A DNA stretch of 64,000 nt from assembly GCF_009905375.1 (NCBI RefSeq), contig NC_133647.1:76760671-76824670 (forward strand), in the 5' to 3' direction. Of this stretch, positions 9,626 to 18,551 are shown piece after piece. The position numbers were made by a program, and so were the translations under genes. Under the pieces are notes generated by a model. It worked only from the letters and a program-made list of their open reading frames with translations, searched no databases and was not told the origin of the DNA. Origin of the DNA: Apium graveolens (lineage: Eukaryota > Streptophyta > Magnoliopsida > Apiales > Apiaceae). Position 1 is the first letter of the stretch. Each line of letters opens with the position of its first letter.

Positions 9626-11373
9626 ATGGCACCAGTAGTCAAGATTATGTTTCAGTCTGGATTTGTTTATGAAAAGAACAATTTCATAGCCTTGGTGGAA
9701 AAGAATGAAGCCCACTCAGATTATCACAAGATGATGGACTTCATCAAGAACTGTAAACTAAGCTAAGCAATGTTGGAAGCCCCAACTATCTACTGTGAGG
9801 TAATTGAGGAGATTTGGACAATTGCAGAGTTCAATTCCACAGATATGACCATTGCTTTCTCTCTCAAAGGTAAGGATTACTGTATTAACTGTGATGATAT
9901 ACAGTCTTGCTTTAAGTTACCTGAGAATAATGTCATGACACCACACACTGATAATGATGTATCTGCTATGTTAGATTCCATAGGCTATTCTTTTGATTCT
10001 TCTAGTTTAGGGAGCATTAGAAGAAAGGGCCTTAGGAAAGAATGGAGTTTTCTTGGAGATGCCTTTATCAAGGTTTTCTCTGGGAAGATTAGCAATTTTG
10101 ATGCTATAACTTCATCTCTTGTTAATATGCTCTATATGCTAGTTTCTGATAGGTACTTTAATTTTAGCAACTATGTCATGCTAGAATTAGGTTCCAGGTT
10201 AGGTAACAAAGCTAATAGACCTCATAACATCTACTATGCTAAATTCTTTATGTTATTGGCTAACCATGTTGCTGAAGGTTTGGTCATAACTAATGAGAGC
10301 AATAAACTCAAATGCTAGGCACAAGAGAAAAGGGTCCTTGCATACCTTTTGAGAATTAACCTCAACAGCCAGGTGCCATTGGTATATTTACCAATAATGA
10401 ATGCACCTCAGGTAAGTGAGGTAAATACTTATGCAACTCCTACCTCTTCCAACCCCATTGCTTCTTTGCCTTCTAGTGTGGCAATGGAATCTGTGTCTTT
10501 GTCCCAACAGATTCCTACCAAAGCCACCAAAACTAAAATTCCAAAACACAAGTCAAAGAAAACCACCTCTGTTGTTTCTCAAAAGACAACAGTTGTAACA
10601 ACTACTATAAACCCTGAAGGGAGTGTACAGGGTGTGAGTGGTGAGGGGAGGGGTGAACATCAAGAAACCCCCCAGGATAAGGTGGGAGAGGTGAGTGGTA
10701 CCCTAGCCAGCCAAGTCACAGTTTCTCAAAAGACTGTGGTGGTTCAAAAGGAGTCAAACACATCCCTAGTTGCATCCTCCCAAAAGGATGCAGCTATTGA
10801 AAATAGTCCCCAACCAGGGACACAGAGCAAAAGAGGGAGGGACACTGAAGCCACACATTCACCTATCAAAGCCTTTTCAAGAAGAAAGAAGGCTAAAACC
10901 CTAGTTTCAACACAAGGGGCACACACTGCACAGATACATCCACCTGTATCTTTGCCTTCTCAAATTCAGCTTGATGTGGCTCCAGCAAATGTGGAGTCAC
11001 AGCCCCATTCTCTCATAATAGACACACATCAATCACCAAATTCTCCATCACCATCTCTGGATGTGGATATGATATTCACATCAATTCCTGATTCTCCCTC
11101 TTTAAAACTCAGGGAGGAGCCCCACTCAAATCCTGGTGATCATCATCTTTTAGATGATTTGTTGGATCATCAGCCAATTCTTTCAGACTTAGTTGAAAAA
11201 TCTGTGTCACCTCACTTAAAATCAATTCACACAGATTCAACAATTATGTCACTTTCAATATCTACATCTTTTCCTTCTTCAACGGATATCTCTCATCCGT
11301 TGACAAGTGGTTGTTCTTTGACGGATAAGCCTAACAGCAGTTATCCGTTGATATCATCAGTTTCCAATTCAAC
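9626..11373 (+). pseudogene. Copia-1 env-like extra ORF, truncated by Tekay-B
   Basis: Single frame from ATG 9626 (context CAACAATGG), with stops at 9764 and 10316, still open when the Tekay-B LTR begins at 11374. The N-terminal 230 residues are globular in composition (aromatic and hydrophobic). The rest is Ser/Thr/Pro/Gln-rich and probably disordered, with a Lys-rich patch and a KRGRD / SRRKKAK basic cluster near 10830-10890 that resembles a nuclear localisation signal. No signal peptide or membrane span is evident, so 'envelope' is a positional label from SIRE1 literature rather than a demonstrated function. The last 70 codons carry four copies of the Copia-1 word. Function unknown. Confidence 0.7.
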
Positions 11374-11846
11374 TGTAATATCCGGAATATATTGTGTAAT
11401 TATTTTGCTATTAAATAAATACTATGTGTGTTCAGTATCTATTCTGTGAATTAATTGTTAAGTGTTATTTGTATTTGGGTATACAAAAATATTATTAATT
11501 GAGTATTTTAATTTTTATACGTCCAAAATAAAATATAGATAATTATCATATCTTCCTAATTATTTTTATGTTGATTTACGAGTTTATAAGAATCATATGA
11601 AATTTATAAAATCTTTTTCCAAGCATTTAAAATCTATTTTATAAAAAGGGGAACCAATCGACGTCACCCGTTGTTACGTTTTTGGAACCCGAAACTCTTC
11701 CGAGAACTCCTTCCTAACCTAATTATAATATTCCGAGCATTTTCCATGTTTCGACTTTTTCGATCCGGCGTACGGTTTGTCCTGCGCGGGTCCCGCGCAA
11801 CATTTTCGATACAATATTCGTATCGGTAAATCAATAAAACTTGTAT
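11374..11846 (+). repeat. Tekay-B 5' LTR, left part
   Basis: The first 280 bases match the 3' LTR at 31445 onward. It is interrupted at 11847 by the TAT insertion, and its last five bases TGTAT (11842-11846) are repeated at 22637-22641 as the target duplication. Together with 22642-25609 the LTR is about 3.4 kb. No gene. Confidence 0.9.
11842..11846 (+). repeat. Left target-site duplication of the TAT element
   Basis: TGTAT directly before the LTR; repeated exactly at 22637-22641 directly after the 3' LTR. The original host sequence was the Tekay-B LTR. Confidence 0.95.
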
Positions 11847-12417
11847 TGATAGGGATAAATAAATTATGATTGTATAATTAAATACTGCATTAATTGTACA
11901 AGCTGTGGGCTGCTAGGCCCAATAATAAGATGTATAATATTCAGACCAGAAAGGTTAAGCCTGACGGACCAGATCAGGCCTGGTGGAATAATAAAGGCCC
12001 AAAAAGCCCTGATTATTAATTAATTTCGTAATTAATTAATAAGGGAAAAATCAGATGTTGAAAAGAGTCCCGATGAGGATATAAATCCTTAGAGATTAGC
12101 CTCAAGGGGACCTAAAAGGATAAGGACTCAGCTTCCTACTTCCTAGGACTCCTAAGTCTATCCTAATTCAGAGGCTTATCCACCAAGTCTCCTATACCAA
12201 GTCCAATTCAAGGACTCCCACATCTATATAAGGGGTTTCACCCCCACCAATCAGAACTACGTTTTTTGACTTGATCCTTGGCAATCAGCAAGGTACGTAG
12301 GCATCTTGTTAAGGCAGATTGAGTCACGAAATACAAGAGCAGTCAAATCGAGCCTTGGAGCTCACGTTCCTTAGTATTAAATACAGCAATTATATATAGT
12401 AGTTTTAATCCATAACA
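11847..12417 (+). repeat. TAT 5' LTR
   Basis: 571 bp, from TGATAGGGATAAATAAATT to CCATAACA. Essentially identical to 22066-22636. It contains an AATTAATTTCGTAATTAATT palindrome near 12018 and a TATA box at 12225. Confidence 0.95.
12225..12233 (+). promoter_or_regulatory. TATA box of TAT LTR
   Basis: TATATAAGG in the 5' LTR, with the same sequence at 22444-22452 in the 3' LTR. It would start the genomic RNA about 30 bases downstream, near the CAATCAGAAC stretch. Confidence 0.75.
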
Positions 12418-12419
12418 TT

Positions 12420-12436
12420 TGGCGCCGTTTGTGGGA
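12420..12436 (+). promoter_or_regulatory. Primer-binding site of TAT element (tRNA-Asp-like)
   Basis: TGGCGCCGTTTGTGGGA begins two bases after the LTR. The first ten bases are complementary to the 3' end of plant tRNA-Asp; the rest matches only partly. The site differs from the tRNA-Met sites of every other element here. Confidence 0.75.
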
Positions 12437-12453
12437 ATAACGCAACAACAACC

Positions 12454-15400
12454 ATGGCGAGAACACGGAGAACAACCAGCACTCTGGAGGAGGGAACACC
12501 ATCAGGGACAACCCAGGTGATTTCATCAACCGTGGAGGTTCCTCCCCATTCAACTTATGCATCTACTCAGGGGGAAGCCCAGACAGGGGCAACTCATCCT
12601 CGGCCACAAGGGACAACTCCCCCGATTATTCAAGGTACGAATCCTCAAGTTCAACAAATACATATACCTGTGAATTCTCGACCCGTCGGGTATGAATATT
12701 CAACTATTGTTACTACTAACCCCCCTTATGGGATGCCCCTTCACCCTGAGGTTGGAGGAAGTGGATATGCTGGGCGAAGCGAAGCACGAGGGCGGTCGCC
12801 CCCCTATATACGAGGTTTGGATCCTATCCCTGAGGATCGGGAATTTTCTGGTCCATACACTGAGAGAGACTCTGAATCTTCGGATGATGAAGTGGCCCCG
12901 AGAAGGAGGCGTCCTGGAAAAGAGCCAATGGCCGATGGAAGGCAACGCCCCCAAAGCACCCCAGGGGCGAATCCCCAAGAAGTGCAGGAAAAGATCAGGG
13001 CTCATGAGGCTGAAATCCAAAGGCTGAGACGTGATTTGGAGGCTCACCAAGCCACCAGATCCCACATACCTCCTAGGGGGAGAAATCTTCCTCCTATTAT
13101 AGACCTGGATGGTCCGGTAAGAAGAAGGGCTGCTGTCCCAAGAACTGATCCAAGCAATCTCCTTCCCCTTGGAGATCCTGATGATCCAACTCCACCCTTC
13201 ACAGAAGAGATCATGAATGCCCATGTCTCAAGGAAATTCAAGATGCCCACCATCAAAGCCTATGATGGCACGGGAGACCCCGCTAATCATGTTAGGACAT
13301 TCTCTAATGCACTGCTGCTGCAACCCGTGAATGATGCTATAAAATGTCGGGCCTTCCCTCAAACCCTGTCGGGTATGGCTCAAAGATGGTACAGTCGCCT
13401 ACCCCCAAATTCTATTGGATCATTCAGAGAACTAAGTCAGGCTTTTATTAAGCAATTCATCAGTGGAAGGGTCCATGAGAAAAGTTCAGCATCTCTTATG
13501 AGTCTTGTGCAAGGAGCTAAGGAATCCTTAAGAGATTACCTGAATCGTTTCACAAAGGAGGCTTTAAAAGTCCCAGATCTTGATGATAAGGTAGCCATGA
13601 TAGCATTGCAACAAGGAACTAGGGACGAGTTTTTTAAGATGTCTTTGGCCAAACGACCCCCTGAGAGCATGTTGCAGCTCCAAGAGAGGGCAGGGAAGTA
13701 TATCAAGGTTGAAGAAAGTATGAGGAAGACCGTAGTAAGTAATGAGCCCACTGGAGGCAAGAAACGAAAAACTGATTTGGAGTATATCGCTAAGGACAAA
13801 TATCCTAGAACCGAACAAAACCCTGATTCAACCCCCAAGAAGGGAGGACCTGGGCAAAAGTTCACTGAATACGCTAAGCTGAACGCTCCCAGAAGTCAGA
13901 TTTTGATGGAGATTGAGAAAGACAGAGATATTCGCTGGCCTAAGCCCTTGAAGGCTGATCCCGCCAAGCTAGATAGGGGCAAGTATTGTAGGTTTCACAA
14001 AGATGTTGGCCATGACACCGATGAGTGTAGGCAATTGAAAGATGAAATTGAGTTTTTGATTCGAAAAGGAAGATTGAATAAGTATACTGGAGATGGAGGG
14101 GACAGAAATAATAATGGAAGGAAGAACTTTGAAGATCGTAGGAGGGACCAAGATGATCAGGGGCGGAATCCCCAACCTAGAGGACCAGTTATAAACACCA
14201 TTTATGGAGGGCCGAGACCTCAAGGGCCTGTGATAAACACGATCTTTGGAGGTCCAACTGCTGCTGGATTGTCCAAAAATTCCAGAAAGGCATATACTAG
14301 AGAGGTTATGCATATTGTTGGAGAAGCCCCGAAGAGGGCCAGGACAGAAGTAACATTGGCTTTTGATGATTCCGACCTAGAGGGTGTGAAGTTTCCCCAT
14401 GACGACCCACTGGTCATAACGCCGATAATAGGAAATAGCCCGGTTAAGAGGGTCCTTGTGGATAATGGTGCTTCTGTGGATATCTTGCTCCACGACACCT
14501 TTCTAAGGATGGGGTATAACGACTCCCAGTTGACACCAACCGACATGCCGATATATGGGTTTGCTGGAGTAGAATGTCCTGTGGAAGGGATAATTAAATT
14601 GCCAACCACCATAGGTACGGAGCCAAGGCAAGCAACGCAGATGCTGGATTTTGTGGTGGTAAAGGCTAGTTCAACTTATAATGCTATCATGGGGAGAACA
14701 GGGATACATGCCTTCAAGGCAGTCCCCTCTTCCTACCATTCAGTCATGAAGTTTCCCACCCGAAACGGGATTGGAGAAGAGAGGGGAGATCAAAAAATGG
14801 CTAGAAGCTGTTATGTGGCCTCTTTGAGGGCAGATGGAGTCGGGGGGCAGGTTCTTCCTATTGAAGATATGGATGTTCGAGAAAATGATGAGAATAGAGG
14901 AAGGCCAGCAGAAGAATTGGTTTCGGTTCCTTTAGATCCCAAGAATCCTGAGAGGATGACTTTCATTGGAGCCACATTAGAGGAGCCCCTTAGAGGGAAG
15001 TTAGTGAAATTTTTGCAAGAAAATAGTGATGTGTTTGCATGGTCAGCAGCTGATATGCCAGGCATAGACCCGGAGTTAATTACTCACAAGCTAAACGTGG
15101 ATCCAAGTCAGAAGACAGTGAAACAAAAGAAAAGAAATTTTGCCCCGGAAAGACAAGAGGCTATAAAGCAGGAAGTGGAAAAGCTCTTAAAGGCTGGTTT
15201 CATTGAGGAGATTCAATTTCCGGAGTGGTTAGCAAACCCTGTAATGGTGAAGAAGGCTAATGGAAAGTGGAGGATGTGTATAGACTTCACCGATCTGAAT
15301 GATGCATGCCCCAAAGACTGTTTTCCGCTGCCTAGAATTGATACTTTGATTGATGCCACCGCTGGACATGAGATGCTGAGTTTCATGGATGGGTTTAGCG

Positions 15401-18168
15401 GATACAACCAGATCAAAATGCATAAGGATGACATTCCAAAGGTATCATTTATCACTGACTTTGGTGTTTATTGTTATCTTGTTATGGCGTTTGGTCTCAA
15501 GAATGCAGGAGCCACCTATCAAAGGTTGGTGAATAAAATTTTTAAAGATCTTATTGGGAAGACTATGGAAGTCTATGTTGATGACATGCTAGTCAAGAGT
15601 CTAGTAAAGACTGATCATATAACCCATTTGAGGGAAGCTTTTGAGGTCCTGAGGTACCACAAGATGATGTTGAATCCCACGAAGTGTGCTTTCGGAGTAG
15701 GATCTGGAAAATTCTTGGGATTGATGGTCTCAAAGAGGGGAATTGAGGCTAACCCCGACAAAATAAAGGCAATCCTGGACATGGAACCCCCAAAAACTGT
15801 CAAGGATGTTCAGAAGCTCACAGGAAGGGTTGCTGCGCTAGGACGATTCATCTCCAAGTCAGGAGACAAGTGCTTGTCATTCTTCAAGTCACTAAAGAAC
15901 ATCAAAGACTTTGTATGGAGTGAGGAAAATCAGAAGGCATTTGAAGAGTTAAAGAAGTATATGAGCCAGGCCCCATTGTTGGCCAAGCCAGTTCTGAATG
16001 AAGTTTTATTTCTGTACTTGGCTGTTTCAGAGAGCGCCTTGAGCGCGGTGTTGGTTAAGGAGGAGCTGAAAGTCCAGAAACCCGTATACTATGTCAGCAA
16101 AATCTTGCATGGTGCTGAGTTGAATTATTCAACTATTGAGAAATTCGCTCTAGCCTTGGTAATGGCTTCGAGAAAGCTGCGTCCTTATTTTCAGGCTCAC
16201 CAGATTGAGGTGCTAACGAATCAGCCCCTGAGAAACATCATTCATAGTCCCAAGGCAAGTGGGAGATTGATTAAGTGGGCAATAGAGCTGGGAGAGTTCG
16301 ATCTCAAGTATAAGCCACGTACGGCGATAAAAGCCCAGGCACTAGCTGACTTCGTGGTGGAATGTACCATACCCAACCAAGAAGTCGGGGGGCAGGAAGA
16401 TACCATAACTCAAGAAAAGAGAGTTGATAATGAAAGCAAGGAGAAGGATGATAAAGAGTATTGGGTTCTCTATTTTGATGGAGCATCAAAAACAAACTCC
16501 AGTAGAGCAGGGTTGGTTTTGCAAAGCCCTGATGGGTTCTTAATTGAGTATGCCATGAAGCTAGACTTCCCAACCACGAATAACGAGGAAGAATATGAAG
16601 CCCTGATAGCTGGCCTTGGTCTAGCTGGGACACTTAGAGTCAAAAATTTAAAGGTCCGTGGAGACTCAAAGCTGATCATATCCCAGGTAAAGGGAGAATT
16701 TGAGGCAAGGGATGATACGATGGCTAAGTATGTCCGCCTAGTAAGGGCTGTGATGACACAATTTGATGAATGTCATGTTGAACACATTCCAAGGGAAGAA
16801 AATGTTAAGGCAGATGCGCTATCAAAGTTTGCTTCATCTGAGATAGAAGAAAGTTCAGGAAGTGTATACTTCCGTGTTTTAAAGACGCGAAGCATAGATG
16901 TTAAGTTTGTGGCTCCCATAGGCCTGGGAACGTCATGGATCGATCCCATTAAGGCTCACATTCAAACTGGATGGTTGCCAAGCGATGCAGCTGAGGCACG
17001 AAAGTTAACTGTTCGAGCACTAAGGTACTCTTTGATAGATGGGATTCTATATAAAAGATCTTTCGTGGTTCCTTACTTAAGGTGTCTCAGGCCCGATGAG
17101 GCACGCTTGGCTCTTGAGGAAGTGCATGAAGGTATTTGTGGACAACACTTGGGGGGCAGAGCCTTAGCTCATAAGATAACCCGTTTAGGCTTTTATTGGC
17201 CAGAAATGATGGCTGATGCCAAAGAATATGTGAAGAAGTGTGATCGCTGTCAGAAGCATGCACCAGTTTTTAGACAACCCCCCGAGATGCTGACCTCTAT
17301 CAACTCGCCTATTCCCTTTGCAATGTGGGGGATGGATATTCTAGGGCTTTTTCCTATGGCCACGGCACAAAGGAAGTTTCTGATTGTAGCCATTGATTAT
17401 TTCACCAAGTGGATCGAAGCCAAACCTTTGGCCAAGATCACAACTAAGCAAGTTGCACAATTCCTGTGGGAAAACATTATGTGCCGATATGGAATTCCCC
17501 GTATCCTCGTCACTGACAATGGAACACAATTCAACAACGAGGAATTCAAGAAGTATTGCGAAGAAAATGAAATTGAGTTACGGTTCACCTCTGTGGCTCA
17601 CCCGCAAGCCAATGGGCAAGCGGAGGTAGCAAATCGGATAATCCTGGATGGACTAAAGAAGAGGATCGAAAAGTCGAGAAATAATTGGGTGGATGAGATA
17701 CTTCCCATATTATGGGCCTATAGGACTACTTGTAGAGTTACGACAGATGCAACTCCTTTCATGTTGGCATATGGGGCGGAAGCAGTAGTTCCCGTAGAGA
17801 TATCACATTCCTCTCCAAGGATTCAGGCTTTCGATGAGAAAGAAAACGAGGAAGGGCAGAGATTAGCCCTGGATTTAATTGATGAAGTGCGAGATAAAGC
17901 ACATGCAAAGATAGTAGAATATCAGAAAAAAGCTTCATTCTACTATAACTTAAGGGTTAAAGAAAGGTTTTTTAAACAAGGCGATCTAGTCTTGAGGAAG
18001 ATAGAAGCATCTGGTATAGGACAAAAAGGGAAGCTTGCCCCAAATTGGGAAGGGCCGTACAGAGTCAAGAGTGTTCAAGGTAGAGGAACCTGCAAGCTCG
18101 AGACTATGGATGGTTTTGAAGTCCCGAGGACCTGGCACGCACAAAACCTGAAGGTTTACTACGTGTAA
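12454..18168 (+). CDS. TAT gag-pol polyprotein, intact 1904 aa
   Basis: Uninterrupted frame starting at ATG 12454 (ACCATGG), 37 bases after the LTR. Domains by approximate residue: disordered Pro/Arg/Glu-rich N-terminus 1-250; retrotransposon gag 255-430 (MPTIKAYDGTGDPANHV); CHHC-type knuckle near 512 (CRFHKDVGHDTDEC); protease near 670 with VDNGAS where most gypsy proteases read DSG/DTG; RT 930-1110 with YVDDM at 1041-1045; degenerate gypsy RNase H 1190-1270; a second RNase H 1340-1470 (YFDGAS, EEEYEAL, GDSKLI, KADALS), the extra archaeal-type RNase H that marks the TAT clade; integrase HHCC near 1557-1605 and DDE core 1627-1780 (GMDILG, VTDNGTQF, NGQAEV); GPY/F-type C-terminus. One polyprotein is presumably cut by its protease. 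All catalytic residues I can see are present. Confidence 0.95.
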   Translation: MARTRRTTSTLEEGTPSGTTQVISSTVEVPPHSTYASTQGEAQTGATHPRPQGTTPPIIQGTNPQVQQIHIPVNSRPVGYEYSTIVTTNPPYGMPLHPEVGGSGYAGRSEARGRSPPYIRGLDPIPEDREFSGPYTERDSESSDDEVAPRRRRPGKEPMADGRQRPQSTPGANPQEVQEKIRAHEAEIQRLRRDLEAHQATRSHIPPRGRNLPPIIDLDGPVRRRAAVPRTDPSNLLPLGDPDDPTPPFTEEIMNAHVSRKFKMPTIKAYDGTGDPANHVRTFSNALLLQPVNDAIKCRAFPQTLSGMAQRWYSRLPPNSIGSFRELSQAFIKQFISGRVHEKSSASLMSLVQGAKESLRDYLNRFTKEALKVPDLDDKVAMIALQQGTRDEFFKMSLAKRPPESMLQLQERAGKYIKVEESMRKTVVSNEPTGGKKRKTDLEYIAKDKYPRTEQNPDSTPKKGGPGQKFTEYAKLNAPRSQILMEIEKDRDIRWPKPLKADPAKLDRGKYCRFHKDVGHDTDECRQLKDEIEFLIRKGRLNKYTGDGGDRNNNGRKNFEDRRRDQDDQGRNPQPRGPVINTIYGGPRPQGPVINTIFGGPTAAGLSKNSRKAYTREVMHIVGEAPKRARTEVTLAFDDSDLEGVKFPHDDPLVITPIIGNSPVKRVLVDNGASVDILLHDTFLRMGYNDSQLTPTDMPIYGFAGVECPVEGIIKLPTTIGTEPRQATQMLDFVVVKASSTYNAIMGRTGIHAFKAVPSSYHSVMKFPTRNGIGEERGDQKMARSCYVASLRADGVGGQVLPIEDMDVRENDENRGRPAEELVSVPLDPKNPERMTFIGATLEEPLRGKLVKFLQENSDVFAWSAADMPGIDPELITHKLNVDPSQKTVKQKKRNFAPERQEAIKQEVEKLLKAGFIEEIQFPEWLANPVMVKKANGKWRMCIDFTDLNDACPKDCFPLPRIDTLIDATAGHEMLSFMDGFSGYNQIKMHKDDIPKVSFITDFGVYCYLVMAFGLKNAGATYQRLVNKIFKDLIGKTMEVYVDDMLVKSLVKTDHITHLREAFEVLRYHKMMLNPTKCAFGVGSGKFLGLMVSKRGIEANPDKIKAILDMEPPKTVKDVQKLTGRVAALGRFISKSGDKCLSFFKSLKNIKDFVWSEENQKAFEELKKYMSQAPLLAKPVLNEVLFLYLAVSESALSAVLVKEELKVQKPVYYVSKILHGAELNYSTIEKFALALVMASRKLRPYFQAHQIEVLTNQPLRNIIHSPKASGRLIKWAIELGEFDLKYKPRTAIKAQALADFVVECTIPNQEVGGQEDTITQEKRVDNESKEKDDKEYWVLYFDGASKTNSSRAGLVLQSPDGFLIEYAMKLDFPTTNNEEEYEALIAGLGLAGTLRVKNLKVRGDSKLIISQVKGEFEARDDTMAKYVRLVRAVMTQFDECHVEHIPREENVKADALSKFASSEIEESSGSVYFRVLKTRSIDVKFVAPIGLGTSWIDPIKAHIQTGWLPSDAAEARKLTVRALRYSLIDGILYKRSFVVPYLRCLRPDEARLALEEVHEGICGQHLGGRALAHKITRLGFYWPEMMADAKEYVKKCDRCQKHAPVFRQPPEMLTSINSPIPFAMWGMDILGLFPMATAQRKFLIVAIDYFTKWIEAKPLAKITTKQVAQFLWENIMCRYGIPRILVTDNGTQFNNEEFKKYCEENEIELRFTSVAHPQANGQAEVANRIILDGLKKRIEKSRNNWVDEILPILWAYRTTCRVTTDATPFMLAYGAEAVVPVEISHSSPRIQAFDEKENEEGQRLALDLIDEVRDKAHAKIVEYQKKASFYYNLRVKERFFKQGDLVLRKIEASGIGQKGKLAPNWEGPYRVKSVQGRGTCKLETMDGFEVPRTWHAQNLKVYYV

Positions 18169-18551
18169 GATAGGCGAAGTACGATTCTCACTTGTCATTG
18201 TGATAAGTAGGTTTAAAAGCACCTGGAAGCTTTGCTTGCATAGGATTTTATACTCCAGTAGAATTTACATTGTCTAGTTATTATTGATTAGGGTCGAACC
18301 CATGCTATGTAAGGTTTTGAAAAACCAGACTTCAAACTGAAGAAATCGAAATTATTTCAACCTATGGATGTTTGAGTTGTGATAGCACTTGCGTGGCTAA
18401 TTAGTTCAAGTTTGAATGCACATTAAAGTATCGGAAAGATAAAAAAGATGCGAATAAGGAGAATAGCATATAAATAGCCCCGAAGGGTAATAAATTCTGG
18501 TACAAACAAAAGTTCAGGCATAAATTAGGGATGAAATTACAAAGTGAAAAA
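18169..18551. other. Spacer between convergent TAT genes
   Basis: About 380 bp between the gag-pol stop and the stop of the antisense gene. No open frame or repeat recognised. Both transcripts would converge here. Confidence 0.6.

Larger units (their letters stand above)
2136..11373 (+). mobile_element. Copia-1: SIRE/Maximus-like Ty1/copia element, 3'-truncated
   Basis: Components in order: 5' LTR, tRNA-Met primer site, gag, pol (protease, integrase, RT, RNase H), a 540-bp noncoding region, and an additional downstream ORF in the env-like position. That order, the very long gag and the extra ORF are typical of the SIRE/Maximus lineage. The 3' part of the extra ORF and the 3' LTR are missing because Tekay-B begins at 11374. 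Gag, pol and the extra ORF all carry stops and pol also has frameshifts, so the copy is dead. Copia-3 (57155-64000) is a close relative and helps locate the lesions. Confidence 0.9.

Noticed and set aside
9626..11373. Calling the extra ORF a true viral envelope gene
   Set aside because: No signal peptide, transmembrane segment or fusion peptide is visible; only the position matches.
13044..17629. Several minus-strand frames of 60-174 codons under the TAT gag-pol
   Set aside because: Shadows of the intact sense ORF; none has a recognisable domain or promoter.
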